A stretch of 64,000 nucleotides of DNA from Neptunomonas qingdaonensis. GTDB taxonomy: Bacteria > Pseudomonadota > Gammaproteobacteria > Pseudomonadales > Balneatricaceae. This document shows, in pieces, positions 7,937-18,423 of the stretch. A model generated the notes under the pieces. It was not told the origin of the DNA, ran no database searches, and saw only the letters and a list, made by a program, of their open reading frames with translations. Each line of letters begins with the position of its first letter. The stretch's first letter is position 1. The translations under genes and the position numbers were made by a program. The DNA is taken from assembly GCF_900113275.1 (NCBI RefSeq), contig NZ_FOOU01000006.1, forward strand, positions 1 through 64,000, given 5' to 3'.

Positions 7937-10197
7937 CAGTGCACTCGCTGGAACAAGCCAAGCTATTACAATTTCAAGACATGCTCGCAGATAAACTGAA
8001 TGAGCTTGAAGATGAGGGGTGCATTCTGTACGAAAAAGCGATCGCAGACGGCCACTTAGAGGGTGGCTGTTATGACGATGAACGTTGGCCTGCACCTACA
8101 GTTGACCTGTTATTCGGCCAAGCAATGGGCTTAAATAACAAGTACTGGCCCCAACACTCTGTTAATCGACAGGCTTATACTGATGACCGCTGTGTGAGGT
8201 TTATTAAAGCCTATACCGCGACCAAACTTTGGCTCAGCGAAACCCAACGGCGACAACACAACCAGGCCGCGAAGCTTATTCTGCATATAGTCGACAACAA
8301 CATTGATAATCTTGCGACGTTAAGCAAAAAGACAGTCGAGGACTTCATTCGCGCCTATCAGCAACAGGGCGGCGGCTCAGCAAATGGTATAGAAACCAGA
8401 ATTGCGGGTGAAGGCGGGCTTATCAGCTGGATGCGAAGCAATGGCATGCTGTACCTGCCTTTCCGTTATAATTGCGTGTTGACCGATAAACACAAATTGG
8501 CAAGAAATGACACGACCAGTCCTGAAGCGGCCGAAAAAATCAATAATAAACGCCCTCCTGCTGAATTAGACACTGCGCTTGGCGAAGTATTGCTTAAAAC
8601 CGAAAATGGCAACAACGAACCGAAAGAAGGTTATTTTCGTCTACGCGCCTTGATGTGTAGCTTCATGATGGCCGCAGGATTGCGAATTGGAGAGGCTGCC
8701 ACGTTGAGCGTTGACTGTTTTGTCGACATCAATGATAAAACATGGCTAAAAGTGCTGTCAGAAAAAGCAGGCGAACCGCGCCTCGTTCCTCTCGGGGCGG
8801 GCTGGGAAACTCTGCTCAAGAAACAGCATAAGGAGGTATTATTACTGACTGAGTCGGCCAGAAAGTCGGCCATGGCTATGGAGGACGGTACACTTTACCA
8901 GCAGCAACGTACGCAACTTGAAGTTATTGCTAAGGACAGAGTGCTAGGTCGAGGTTATAAGCACCACCCTCACTTATGGGATCCCTCAAATGGTTACTTC
9001 AAATGGAATGAATACGTAGAAGCAGGCCTGCTCCCAAAATTTTCGGATAGCAGTGAAAAACACCAGAATCTCGTGACGACCGGTGAGCAGGTGCTAAAAT
9101 CAACAGCCTCACTTTTTATCGCTTTCGATGCGTATGAAAGTTGGGCGAGCGAAAATCACCGCTCCATCCTTAGTGACCACTTCAAAAACGCCTTGAAGGA
9201 GTTAGAACTTGACACGCCAGAACTGGTACGAGCGGGTTATTCGATCCAGCACCCGTTGTCGCAGCACTTATTTATCAAGCTTGATGATCAATTCCATCGT
9301 GCCCGTCCCACCAAACCCCACCTACCATTCCCACTGAACCAAAAAGATATTCAGCGCTTCCTTCGCTCATCACAAAGCACGATGTCAGCGTTTGAGGAAC
9401 TCAATATCCGCAAGAACAATGCTGAAGTGTTTGAGCTGCGAGCAGGAATAAGTACACATATTTTCCGCCACTGGAAAGACGATGCTCGCTTTCGCGCAGG
9501 CGGAAATGAATCTGCAATAGCACTCCTATCTGGGCGTGCCCCTTCACAGAACCGTGCTTACGATAAGCGCACCGCAGCCGAAACGGCGGAGCAGCATAAA
9601 ACGCTTTACATGCAGTCGATGATAGAGCTTTTACCCCGCGATCCGTTGGGTAAATATGTCGCACGAATGATGGAGACCGGGTCAACGCAAGCAGAAATTG
9701 AGGCATTAGTTAATGAGACCCTACAGATCATGCACCTCACCCCCTGGGGAGGCTGTTCCCGCGACTTGGATCGTGAGCCATGCCCCAAACATTACAAATG
9801 CCTGCGGGGTTTTGGCGAACAGGGTGAATATAATGGGGCCTGTGCAAATTTTCATATTAACCCAGCGGATCCTGTTGCTAGGGCCAATATTGAACACACT
9901 CTGAGGGTCGCTAAATACCAGCTCTCAGCTCTTGAGCGCTTAACCAGCCCTGAGCTTGTCGCAGAAACGCTGGCGGATTTAGAAATGGATTGGAACCCCG
10001 AGCGGGGGCATTCTATGCTCGCCATGCACGTCAAACATCAAGTGGAAATAATTCATGGCTGTGAAGCAGCCCTACAGGCTTATCTAACCAAAAGTGCAGG
10101 TAATCACAAAGATCGCCACGGAACACAGTTACGCCAAGTGGCCAGTGTAAACCGAATTCATGCAGTTAATTTATTTGACCCTTCAGAGGCACGGTAA
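7933..10197 (+). CDS. tyrosine recombinase 3 of the island (large)
   Basis: 754 residues, unusually long for an integrase. Catalytic elements are visible: AAGLRIGEAATL (Arg I, about R251), EKAGEPRLVPL (Lys strand), STHIFRHW (H-I-F-R, about R512) and NRAYDKRT (Tyr about 543). The spacing between Arg I and the HxxR box (about 260 residues) is longer than usual and holds an insert. After the catalytic domain comes a Cys cluster (GGCSRD, EPCPKHYKC, NGACANF, about residues 605-640) like that seen in large recombinases of multi-gene transposition modules. The start overlaps the preceding stop as ATGA; the stop overlaps the next start as TAATG. Confidence 0.8.
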   Translation: MTVHSLEQAKLLQFQDMLADKLNELEDEGCILYEKAIADGHLEGGCYDDERWPAPTVDLLFGQAMGLNNKYWPQHSVNRQAYTDDRCVRFIKAYTATKLWLSETQRRQHNQAAKLILHIVDNNIDNLATLSKKTVEDFIRAYQQQGGGSANGIETRIAGEGGLISWMRSNGMLYLPFRYNCVLTDKHKLARNDTTSPEAAEKINNKRPPAELDTALGEVLLKTENGNNEPKEGYFRLRALMCSFMMAAGLRIGEAATLSVDCFVDINDKTWLKVLSEKAGEPRLVPLGAGWETLLKKQHKEVLLLTESARKSAMAMEDGTLYQQQRTQLEVIAKDRVLGRGYKHHPHLWDPSNGYFKWNEYVEAGLLPKFSDSSEKHQNLVTTGEQVLKSTASLFIAFDAYESWASENHRSILSDHFKNALKELELDTPELVRAGYSIQHPLSQHLFIKLDDQFHRARPTKPHLPFPLNQKDIQRFLRSSQSTMSAFEELNIRKNNAEVFELRAGISTHIFRHWKDDARFRAGGNESAIALLSGRAPSQNRAYDKRTAAETAEQHKTLYMQSMIELLPRDPLGKYVARMMETGSTQAEIEALVNETLQIMHLTPWGGCSRDLDREPCPKHYKCLRGFGEQGEYNGACANFHINPADPVARANIEHTLRVAKYQLSALERLTSPELVAETLADLEMDWNPERGHSMLAMHVKHQVEIIHGCEAALQAYLTKSAGNHKDRHGTQLRQVASVNRIHAVNLFDPSEAR

Positions 10198-10634
10198 TGA
10201 AACGTGATCCGAGATGGTTTAAAACAGCCATGGAACTACTCGACCGCTTTGAGCGTCGGCATGAAAGCGTGATCCACATTAAATTAACCCTAGCTAACTT
10301 AGCCAAGGAGGTAGGCGTAACCCGCCAGACCCTTAATAACAATGCTAAATTTCATGACCGGTATACCGAAGTACGAGGTAGCCTGAAGAAACTTGGCGAT
10401 CAACCGCTCACAGCAAAAAGGAAAGAGCGGCTTACACTCGAGCAGCGGATTCGACGCCTGGAAAAGCAAAACGCCAATCTTGAAAGCCAGCTTACGATGG
10501 CCAACCTTCGATGGATGGCCGTCTGTCGTCTCGCTGAACGCGAAGGCTGGCATGGCTTCGAATTTAAACTGCGAGACTTGATCAACCCCCGAGATCCTAG
10601 AAGTGTAGACACCATTACAAAACCCGAGGAGTGA
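10197..10634 (+). CDS. small HTH/coiled-coil accessory protein of the recombinase module
   Basis: 145 residues with an N-terminal helix-turn-helix-like segment (LTLANLAKEVGVTRQTLNNN, about residues 28-48) and a heptad-like coiled coil (EQRIRRLEKQNANLESQL, about 80-100). It is translationally coupled to the third recombinase through TAATG. Small proteins of this build accompany Tn554-type tyrosine recombinase pairs (TnpC-like) and other multi-recombinase modules, where they influence orientation or frequency of transposition. The role here is inferred from position and size. It is the last gene of the recombination unit. Confidence 0.65.
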   Translation: MKRDPRWFKTAMELLDRFERRHESVIHIKLTLANLAKEVGVTRQTLNNNAKFHDRYTEVRGSLKKLGDQPLTAKRKERLTLEQRIRRLEKQNANLESQLTMANLRWMAVCRLAEREGWHGFEFKLRDLINPRDPRSVDTITKPEE

Positions 10635-11086
10635 TTAATCGCAGATGCTCCAGCATAATCAATGACAGCAAGGGTAACTGTCGTCCCTGCATAAAAAACC
10701 GGCGATCCATTGGCGCGCGCCTAAGGGATCGTCAGCATGCGCAACACACTAAATCCTATTAAATTGCAGCCAACAGAAGTAAGTTTAATTTATAAAAATT
10801 TGATCCATTACCATAAATAAAGCCTGATCTTTTGGGTCGCAAAAAAAGCTAGGCACTGCCGGTACATAAGAGGGACATTTCTAACCATTTGCTGGCAAAT
10901 TTCAGGCGGTAATCTCAGTCGCTTTATCCGATACATTTAATTAAACAGATGAATGAGGATCAAAAGCATCGCTTATCTATTATTTTGCTGAAGGTATTCA
11001 GCTACACTCTATCGTTTTAGCATCTAGTATCAGGGCGTAGTATCTTCTTTCCTCAATACGCCTGACAAAAGGACTTCTCCCGTATC
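10635..11086. other. 450-bp intergenic region between recombination module and type I RM operon
   Basis: No convincing gene. A self-complementary block lies near 10695-10735: GGCGATCC and GGGATCGTC flank GGCGCGCGCC. It could be a terminator for the recombination genes or a structured site. The last 100 bp should hold the promoter for hsdM. Nothing else was recognised. Confidence 0.4.
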
Positions 11087-12817
11087 ATGACACTGCCTAA
11101 AATTTTAACCCTGCAACAACTTGAATCACTATTGTGGGAAACCGCTGATATCCTGCGCGGCAACATGGATGCCGCTGAGTTTAAGGATTACATCTTCGGC
11201 ATGATGTTCTTAAAGCGGTTGTCGGACTCATTCGATGACGAGATGGAAAAAGTCGTTACCTACTACATCGAGAAAGGCAAAAGTCGTGGACAGGCGCTGG
11301 AGCTGGCCGATGATGAAGATGAGTACGACAGCACCTTTTATATACCGGAGATAGCGCGTTGGGATCGACTGAAAGATCTGAAGCATGATATTGGCGCTGA
11401 ACTGAATAAAGCGACCGAAGCGATTGAGGAACAAAACCCCAGCCTGGAAGGTGTACTGGTCTCTATTGATTTCAACATCAAGAACAAGCTCAGCGATAAA
11501 AAACTGCGCGATCTACTCTCACACTTTAGCCAGTACCGCTTGCGTAACAGCGATTTTGAACGTCCTGACTTGCTCGGTACGGCGTATGAATACCTGATCA
11601 AGATGTTTGCCGACTCTGCCGGTAAAAAAGGGGGCGAATTTTACACGCCCAGTGAAGTCGTACAGTTATTAGTATCGCTGTTAAAACCCCATGCAGGTCA
11701 GCGTATTTATGATCCCACCGCCGGTTCGGGCGGGATGCTGGTACAAACCCGTAACTATCTGGCGGCGCATGGTGAAAACCCGGCTAACCTATCGCTTTAC
11801 GGGCAGGAGATGAACCTGAATACGTGGGCGATCTGCAAGATGAACATGTTCTTGCACGGCGTGATTAATGCCGATATCCGTAAAGGCGATACCTTACGCG
11901 ATCCTCAGCACACCCAACAAGGTGAGTTGATGCACTTCGACCGAGTCATTGCCAACCCGCCCTTTTCTCTTAAAAAATGGGGTAAAGACAAAGCCGATAG
12001 CGATGGTTATGGCCGTTTCCCCTACGGTACTCCTCCCAAAGATGCGGGTGATCTGGCATTTGTGCAGCATATGATCGCTTCGCTTAATGCCGAAGGCATG
12101 ATGGGCGTTGTCATGCCACACGGCGTACTGTTCAGAGGCTCCAGCGAAAAGCTAATCCGTAAAGGAATACTTGAAGATGATTTGCTCGAAGCGGTTGTTG
12201 GATTACCCGCAGGCCTGTTTTACGGCACCGGTATCCCCGCCTGCCTTCTGATCATCAACAAAGTCAAACCGGATGTACGTAAAGGCAAGGTGTTGTTTAT
12301 CAACAGTGAGCTGGAGTACCAGGAGGGTAAAAACCAGAACACCCTACGCCCTCAAGATATCGAAAAGATCGTTTCCACTTTCGATAATTACGAAGAGATT
12401 AATCGCTACTCCAGAGTCGCCACACTGGCCGAGATCAGAGACAACGAATTTAACCTGAATATCCGCCGTTATGCGGATACCTCACTACCGCCTGAAATCT
12501 ATGATGTGCGCGCCATTTTGCAGGGCGGCGTACCGGTACGTGAAGTCGAAAGCCCGTATATAAAAGACGAGATCCTTATCGACTTTGACTTAAACACGGT
12601 ATTTAACCGACGCGATGCTGACTACTACGACTTTAAACCAGAGATCGACAGCAAAGAGAAGATCCGTGAAGTTGCAGGTGAGACAGAAGCCGCCATTATC
12701 ATTCAGTTGGAACGTTGGTGGGATAAATACAAAGTATCGTTAAAGGAGCTGGATGAGCAAGTCGTGGTCGCGGAAGTCGTGATGAAAGGCTATCTGAAGG
12801 AGCTGGGATATGAGTGA
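11087..12817 (+). CDS. hsdM: type I restriction-modification system, DNA methyltransferase subunit
   Basis: 576 residues. The N-terminal HsdM domain ([21 protein letters not shown] onward) leads into an N6-adenine methyltransferase domain with SAM-binding motif [10 protein letters not shown] (about residues 208-216) and catalytic motif IV NPPF (about 289-292). With HsdS it forms the modification enzyme that methylates adenine in the bipartite recognition site; with HsdR the restriction complex. First gene of the operon, overlapping hsdS by 8 nt (ATGAGTGA). The frame is intact and of usual length. Confidence 0.95.
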   Translation: MTLPKILTLQQLESLLWETADILRGNMDAAEFKDYIFGMMFLKRLSDSFDDEMEKVVTYYIEKGKSRGQALELADDEDEYDSTFYIPEIARWDRLKDLKHDIGAELNKATEAIEEQNPSLEGVLVSIDFNIKNKLSDKKLRDLLSHFSQYRLRNSDFERPDLLGTAYEYLIKMFADSAGKKGGEFYTPSEVVQLLVSLLKPHAGQRIYDPTAGSGGMLVQTRNYLAAHGENPANLSLYGQEMNLNTWAICKMNMFLHGVINADIRKGDTLRDPQHTQQGELMHFDRVIANPPFSLKKWGKDKADSDGYGRFPYGTPPKDAGDLAFVQHMIASLNAEGMMGVVMPHGVLFRGSSEKLIRKGILEDDLLEAVVGLPAGLFYGTGIPACLLIINKVKPDVRKGKVLFINSELEYQEGKNQNTLRPQDIEKIVSTFDNYEEINRYSRVATLAEIRDNEFNLNIRRYADTSLPPEIYDVRAILQGGVPVREVESPYIKDEILIDFDLNTVFNRRDADYYDFKPEIDSKEKIREVAGETEAAIIIQLERWWDKYKVSLKELDEQVVVAEVVMKGYLKELGYE

Positions 12818-14078
12818 TACGGTTCCAGAAGGTTGGAAAAGTCATAAACTGAATACAATTACCAATGTAATTGATTCCGCCCACCAAACACCTTCCTTTT
12901 CCGAAAGCGGTTATCCAATGGTTCGGATTGGGGATATTAAAGGTGGAAAGCTTACTCTGGAGAACACTGCATTAGTGTCTAAAGAAGTATTTAAAGCTTT
13001 TACAAAGAAGTATGCACCAACGCATAATGATTTACTGATGACCAGAGTTGGTAGCTATGGTCGATGTTCAATCGTCAAAGCAAAGCAAGCTTTTTGTTTA
13101 GGTCAGAATACCGTTGTAATAAATCCTATATCGATCGATCCAGACTATCTTTATCATTTTTTGCAAACCAGGAATATCAATGAACAGATAGAAGACACAG
13201 TTGGCGGGTCAAGCCAAAAGTCTCTTAGTCTTTCTGCAATAATGAATTTGAAGGTACTCACTCCTGATAAGTGCGAACAAAAAAAAATCGCCGCCATCCT
13301 CACCTCAGCAGATGACGTGATCGATAAAACACAGGCCCAGATCAACAAGCTGAAAGACCTGAAAACCGGCATGATGCAGGAGCTGCTGACCAAGGGTATT
13401 GGGCATACGGAGTTTAAGGATTCGCCTGTTGGGATTATCCCAAAAGAGTGGGAAGTATTTACTTCGCAAGAATTACTCAAGAAAGGAATCCTAGAAAAGC
13501 TACAGGATGGAAATCACGGTTCACAATACCCTAGGGCACAAGAGTTTTTAAAAGAAGGCGTACCGTATATCGCCGCGTCCCATATTTCCGAGCTGGGAGA
13601 AATCAATTTCAAGGTCTGCCCCCATCTAAGTCAACAAAGCGCAGACCAAATGAGAATCAGGCCAGCAATTGGAGGGGATGTAATCCTAACGCACAATGCA
13701 ACAATTGGGAGAACAGCAATCATACCTCAAGAAAAATCAGAAGTTATCGCAAGTACGTCAACGACTTATTACCGCACAGATCCGAACAAGCTGCTAAATA
13801 AATACCTTTTCTACTACTTCCAATCCACGGCATTTGTTTCGCAACTGCAATCGGTTATGGGTCAGACTACACGAAATCAAGTCCCTATCACTGCACAACG
13901 GGAGTTGGATATAATACTACCCACTTTCAAAGAGCAGATAGCGATCTCCAATGTAATTGAATCAATTACTGATCGAATAAAAGCGATTAGTGCTAAGCAT
14001 AAGCAACTAATCAAGACCAAAAAAGCCCTTATGCAAGACCTCCTCACCGGTAAAGTACGCGTAAACGTGGATAGCTAA
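12810..14078 (+). CDS. hsdS: type I restriction-modification system, specificity subunit
   Basis: 422 residues with the two-fold layout of HsdS. The first target recognition domain covers about residues 1-150, a central conserved helix about 155-200 ([20 protein letters not shown], then [11 protein letters not shown]). The second recognition domain covers about 210-370, and a matching C-terminal helix has [15 protein letters not shown]. The two domains determine the two halves of the DNA recognition sequence, which cannot be predicted by eye. The recognition domains are visibly more AT-rich than the conserved helices, as expected for swapped modules. In hsdM and hsdR neighbours the reading frames are intact, so the system is probably functional. 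Confidence 0.93.
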   Translation: MSDTVPEGWKSHKLNTITNVIDSAHQTPSFSESGYPMVRIGDIKGGKLTLENTALVSKEVFKAFTKKYAPTHNDLLMTRVGSYGRCSIVKAKQAFCLGQNTVVINPISIDPDYLYHFLQTRNINEQIEDTVGGSSQKSLSLSAIMNLKVLTPDKCEQKKIAAILTSADDVIDKTQAQINKLKDLKTGMMQELLTKGIGHTEFKDSPVGIIPKEWEVFTSQELLKKGILEKLQDGNHGSQYPRAQEFLKEGVPYIAASHISELGEINFKVCPHLSQQSADQMRIRPAIGGDVILTHNATIGRTAIIPQEKSEVIASTSTTYYRTDPNKLLNKYLFYYFQSTAFVSQLQSVMGQTTRNQVPITAQRELDIILPTFKEQIAISNVIESITDRIKAISAKHKQLIKTKKALMQDLLTGKVRVNVDS

Positions 14079-14082
14079 GACA

Positions 14083-14184
14083 ATGAATCAGGATGAATAT
14101 AACAAGGTTGAAGGACCAGCCATTAGTCAGTTGCAAGAGGGAGAAGCTAGTAATGCGGCAGGCTATAGCGCGTTCGGCCTCTGA
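14083..14184 (+). pseudogene. diverged duplicate of the hsdR start, truncated
   Basis: Four nt after the hsdS stop a frame begins MNQDEYNKVEGPAISQLQ and then runs out of homology, ending after 33 residues. The true hsdR at 15302 begins MNQDEHDKVEGPAISQLQ. Over the first 54 nt the two copies are roughly 80% identical, with mostly third-base differences. This is the original hsdR start position, and the 14185-15298 segment with the nuclease gene now lies between it and the intact hsdR. It marks a past insertion or recombination event with a donor hsdR from a related system. Confidence 0.8.
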
Positions 14185-14260
14185 AGTAAAATAACCCTAA
14201 AAAATCAAGTTTGTCGTAAAACGACGTAAGAAACTGATAACACGGAAAAGGAATTCATTT

Positions 14261-15298
14261 GTGAGTAAAGTTCACTATTTTCAACGGTATCAACAGAAAG
14301 AAAATGTGATTACCAATAATACATTGCTGTTGCTTTCAAGACTTTACAACGACAACCCCCATCGCTTCGAAGCTTTTATAAACACGTTACTCAGTGATGT
14401 TGAAATCAGCTGCGACATTGGCCCGTCATTTACACAACAGCAGGGAAATTCTTCTCGTAGCAGCATTCCAGATGGCGCTATTGTCCAGCGCAGCATGAAA
14501 GTGCTGATTGAAACAAAGCTTTACGATAATCAGTATACAGATCAGCTAATTCGCCATTTAGACGGCTTTGCTAACGAAGAAATACAAGTGTTATTACTGA
14601 TCAATCCAAGTACACCGATTGATAGTTTTGATCAAACTATTCAGCACGCTGTTTCTGAGCACAATAAGGCTCATCAAACTGATGTTCGTTATTGCGCTGT
14701 CACTTTCAAAGAAATTATAACAGTTTTAGATGATATCTTAGCCGACCATGATTTCACCATGAAGGAAGTGCTGGATGACTATCGTGCTTTTTGCGTATCA
14801 GAATACCTTCTAGCCAAGCATGAGTCGGAAATGCGTGCTGTGCCAACGGGTGACTCCTTCAATGAAAACTTTGAACATGGTATCTATTTCGCCCCAGCAA
14901 GCAGAGGCTTTTCCCCCCATAGCTATATAGGGTTATATAAGCAAAAATCTATCCGTGGAATAGGGAAACTATTGAAAGTCGTCAGCGCTAATTATGAGCC
15001 CCAGTCACAACATTTTAGTTCCGCTGTTTGCATCTCGGGGAGTGATATTACAGATGAAGACAAATCTCGCATTGCAACCATGATAGATGATACTCAGAAG
15101 CAGCTGGGTTGGAATATATCTCAAAATCACAATTTTTTTATCGTAGATAAATTCTTCTCAACTGATTTCATCAAGAGCAGCAAAGGAGGTCTTATAGGCT
15201 CCAAGTTCTTCGATTTGAGTAATATCTTAGATAAGAATTCGATGCCAGATTGCGCAGAGATTGCGGATCTTCTCAGAGATAAGCACTGGGGGGAGTGA
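14261..15298 (+). CDS. predicted PD-(D/E)XK nuclease-like protein inside the type I RM operon
   Basis: 345 residues from a GTG start with AAAAGGA about 10 nt upstream. Residues about 70-86 read IPDGAIVQRSMKVLIETK, a PD...E-x-K arrangement (P70-D71, E84, K86) at the end of predicted beta strands, the hallmark of PD-(D/E)XK nucleases. An upstream Glu-containing helix (RFEAFINTLL) would complete the fold. The C-terminal 200 residues are not recognised. The gene is wedged between hsdS and hsdR, 2 nt before the hsdR start after its stop, so it is co-transcribed with them. It may be an added effector nuclease or an independent defence gene. It is not a known HsdR, HsdM or HsdS. Confidence 0.6.
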   Translation: MSKVHYFQRYQQKENVITNNTLLLLSRLYNDNPHRFEAFINTLLSDVEISCDIGPSFTQQQGNSSRSSIPDGAIVQRSMKVLIETKLYDNQYTDQLIRHLDGFANEEIQVLLLINPSTPIDSFDQTIQHAVSEHNKAHQTDVRYCAVTFKEIITVLDDILADHDFTMKEVLDDYRAFCVSEYLLAKHESEMRAVPTGDSFNENFEHGIYFAPASRGFSPHSYIGLYKQKSIRGIGKLLKVVSANYEPQSQHFSSAVCISGSDITDEDKSRIATMIDDTQKQLGWNISQNHNFFIVDKFFSTDFIKSSKGGLIGSKFFDLSNILDKNSMPDCAEIADLLRDKHWGE

Positions 15299-15301
15299 TC
15301 A

Positions 15302-18300
15302 ATGAATCAGGATGAACACGATAAGGTTGAAGGACCCGCGATTAGTCAGCTACAGCAGCTGGGCTGGACCTATTTACCCGGTGCCCTACTGGCACCCGCC
15401 GCAGGCGCTACCAACGGTGTAGGGCTGGCTCCGGAGGCGGTAGCAGCGGAACGCGTGTATAACAGTGATGTTGTATTGGTAAAGCGTTTAGAAGCAGCCA
15501 TTAGGCGCATTAACCCATGGATCAGTGATGAAAATCTGCGCAAAGTAATGCGGGAGATCACCCACCCACAGGTTGCCACCCTAATGGAAGCCAACCATCT
15601 GATCTATAAAACACTGGTGAACTATCAGTCAGTGGAGCAGGATCTGGGTAAAGGGCGGAAAGGCCAAACAGTTAAGATGATCGATTTTGATCATCCTGAG
15701 AATAACGAATACCTCTGCACCAATCAGTTCAATGTACAGGGTGTAAATCAGAAGATCATCCCGGATATTATCTGCTTTGTGAACGGTCTACCGCTGGCGG
15801 TGATTGAGTGCAAGTCGCCTTATATCACCAACCCTGTATCGGAAGGCATCAACCAGTTGCGCCGTTATTCTAATCTACGTTATCCGCATGAAGATGAAGG
15901 GGCCGAGAAACTCTTTTGGTATAACCAGTTGATGGTATCCACGGCCCGTGACGGCGCAAAAGTCGGCACCATCAGTTCTTCTAGTACCCATTACGGTGAA
16001 TGGAAAGACGCGTACCCGTGGACGGATAAGGATCTACTCGCCATGAGCGAGCCTGAACATAAGGTGTCCGACGCCCCCTCACCTGCCTACCTGGCACAAG
16101 CAGTGACATTAGCAGGACAAGCGACAACCCAGAACACACCCAATATCACCGCACAACAACGCTTACTGGCCGGTATGTTCAACCCAGAAGCGTTTCTTGA
16201 TCTGATTCAGAACTTTATACTCTACGAGCCTATCGATGGCCGCCTGATCAAAAAGGTGGCGCGCTATCAGCAATTTCGCGCGGTCAATAAGGTGATTCAA
16301 CGCCTTAAAAACGGCAAAGATCGTAAAGAGAGATCCGGGGTTATCTGGCATACCCAAGGGTCGGGTAAATCACTCACGATGGTGATGCTGGCGGTGAAGA
16401 TGCGCCGTGATCCCGAGCTACAGCAATATAAACTGGTTTTTATTACCGACAGAACACAGTTGGATGCTCAACTGTCTACCACCTTTAGGGATGCTCAGGG
16501 GGAGACCGTCTATAACGCGGGTTCAGTGGCAGAGCTTAAAACCCTGCTGAAGAAAGACACCTCAGATATCGTCACGGCGATGGTTCAAAAATTTCAGGAC
16601 GCCGAGAAAGAAGGCGGATTTTCGGATCTGAACCCAAGTGATAAGATCATCGTACTGGCCGATGAGGCGCACCGTACGCAGTTTGGCGGTCTGGCCATGA
16701 CCATCAACACGGCATTACCCAATGCGCCCAAGATTGGCTTTACAGGCACGCCGCTGTTAAAAACCCAGAAGATGGGAGATGCCTTTGGCGGCTATATTGA
16801 TCAATACAAAATCAATGAGGCCGTAGAAGATGGTGCAACCGTACGTATCATCTACGAAGGTCGGCAAGTTAAAACACAGGTGGCGGGCGATTCACTCGAT
16901 GCGCTGTTTGATGAGTATTTTGCGGATAAATCAGCCGAAGAGAAGCGAGAGATTAAAAGAAAGTATGGTGTCGAGAAAGCCGTACGTGAAGCGCCTGCCC
17001 GCATTCGCTGGGTCTGCCTTGATCTGATCAAACATTACCGAGAGTATATCCAGCCCGACGGTTTTAAAGCCATGATTGTGGTCGGGAGTCGCCACGCGGC
17101 AACCGTCTTTAAGAAGACCCTGGACGAACTGGGCGCCCCACCATCGGAGGTGATTATCTCAGGCAATCATAACGACGTGCCTGAGATTGCCCAATACACC
17201 GATAAAACCAAACAGAAGCAGACGATTAAAGACTTCACTAAGCCACTGAGTGAAAACCCGACCGCGATCCTGATTGTTAAAGATATGCTGCTGACCGGCT
17301 TTGATGCACCTAATTGCCAGGTGATGTATATCGACCGCTCGCTCAAAGAGCACACATTGATGCAGGCCATCGCACGTGTCAATCGTACCTATAAGGGTAA
17401 AGATTGCGGTTACGTGGTGGATTATTACGGGCTATCTGATCACCTCACCGAAGCACTGGAACTGTTTAGTAGTGACGATGTAGCAGGCACTTACCACACG
17501 CTAAAAGATGAGATACCCAAACTTAAAGCCTGTCAAACACGGGCGACATCGTTTTTCAAAGATGTAGCATCAAACGATGTAGATGATTACGTAGCCGTGC
17601 TGAAAGACGAAGACATTCGCGCTCAATTCGAAGTGGCCTTTAAGCGTTTTGCTAAACAGATGAACATCGTCCTCCCCGATAAAGCGGCGGCTCCGTTCAT
17701 CGCAGATTTAAAGCTATTGGGTAAGGTTAATAATGCTGCCCGATTGCGTTACCGTGATGAGCAACTGGATATCAGCGATGCGGGTGAAAAAGTCCGCCAA
17801 CTGGTCGATGAACATATTTTAAGTACCGGTGTTGATCCCAAGATTCCGCCGATAGACTTGCTGGCAGCCAACTTTAAAGACCACCTCAATGGCATTCAAT
17901 CGGACGAGTCCAAAGCATCGGAGATTGAGAGCGCGATTAAGCACCATATCACCATCAATCTGGATGAAGATCCTGAGTACTACAAGTCACTCAGTCTACG
18001 CCTACGCGATATCATCGAGAAAACAGCAGGCAAGTGGGATCAACAGCTAGATCTGTTATTTAGCATGATGGACACCATCAAGGTAGAACACCAGCAAGCC
18101 GCGCAAGAGTTAGGCTTATCTGAAACCGAGTACGCGTTCTATAATATCCTGATGGCAGAAGTGGCCCGCATACGGGGGGATGAACTGCTAGATGAAACGA
18201 CGCATGATGAAATTAAAGCCATCACTCAAGCGCTGGTTGAGATGCTGGATGACGCAACCGGTATCGTTGATTTCTTCCAAAAAGAGGATGCCGTAAGAGG

Positions 18301-18412
18301 CGTACAGAAAAAGATAAAGCGCACCATCGTGGACAGCAACTTTGATGATAAAGATTTGCGTAAAGCGGTCATGGATCGCTTTATGGAACTGGCTAAAGTG
18401 AAGTTTGGATAA
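15302..18412 (+). CDS. hsdR: type I restriction endonuclease subunit R
   Basis: 1036 residues. The N-terminal nuclease domain has LAVIECKSPY (E168, K170 by position), then a SF2 helicase motor with Walker A HTQGSGKSLT (about residue 353), DEAHRTQFGG (about 453) and motif III GFTGTP. Motifs GFDAPNCQVMYIDR and QAIARVNRTYKGK lie in the second RecA domain. The C-terminal 300 residues form the helical region that docks on the methyltransferase. It translocates and cleaves unmodified DNA. Intact and of usual length. Its start follows the stop of the 345-residue nuclease gene by 3 nt. Confidence 0.95.
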   Translation: MNQDEHDKVEGPAISQLQQLGWTYLPGALLAPAAGATNGVGLAPEAVAAERVYNSDVVLVKRLEAAIRRINPWISDENLRKVMREITHPQVATLMEANHLIYKTLVNYQSVEQDLGKGRKGQTVKMIDFDHPENNEYLCTNQFNVQGVNQKIIPDIICFVNGLPLAVIECKSPYITNPVSEGINQLRRYSNLRYPHEDEGAEKLFWYNQLMVSTARDGAKVGTISSSSTHYGEWKDAYPWTDKDLLAMSEPEHKVSDAPSPAYLAQAVTLAGQATTQNTPNITAQQRLLAGMFNPEAFLDLIQNFILYEPIDGRLIKKVARYQQFRAVNKVIQRLKNGKDRKERSGVIWHTQGSGKSLTMVMLAVKMRRDPELQQYKLVFITDRTQLDAQLSTTFRDAQGETVYNAGSVAELKTLLKKDTSDIVTAMVQKFQDAEKEGGFSDLNPSDKIIVLADEAHRTQFGGLAMTINTALPNAPKIGFTGTPLLKTQKMGDAFGGYIDQYKINEAVEDGATVRIIYEGRQVKTQVAGDSLDALFDEYFADKSAEEKREIKRKYGVEKAVREAPARIRWVCLDLIKHYREYIQPDGFKAMIVVGSRHAATVFKKTLDELGAPPSEVIISGNHNDVPEIAQYTDKTKQKQTIKDFTKPLSENPTAILIVKDMLLTGFDAPNCQVMYIDRSLKEHTLMQAIARVNRTYKGKDCGYVVDYYGLSDHLTEALELFSSDDVAGTYHTLKDEIPKLKACQTRATSFFKDVASNDVDDYVAVLKDEDIRAQFEVAFKRFAKQMNIVLPDKAAAPFIADLKLLGKVNNAARLRYRDEQLDISDAGEKVRQLVDEHILSTGVDPKIPPIDLLAANFKDHLNGIQSDESKASEIESAIKHHITINLDEDPEYYKSLSLRLRDIIEKTAGKWDQQLDLLFSMMDTIKVEHQQAAQELGLSETEYAFYNILMAEVARIRGDELLDETTHDEIKAITQALVEMLDDATGIVDFFQKEDAVRGVQKKIKRTIVDSNFDDKDLRKAVMDRFMELAKVKFG

Positions 18413-18423
18413 GGGTATTAATT

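Noticed and set aside
14083-14184. Small independent gene after hsdS
   Set aside because: Its first 18 residues are a copy of the HsdR start and the rest is unrelated; best explained as a truncated duplicate.
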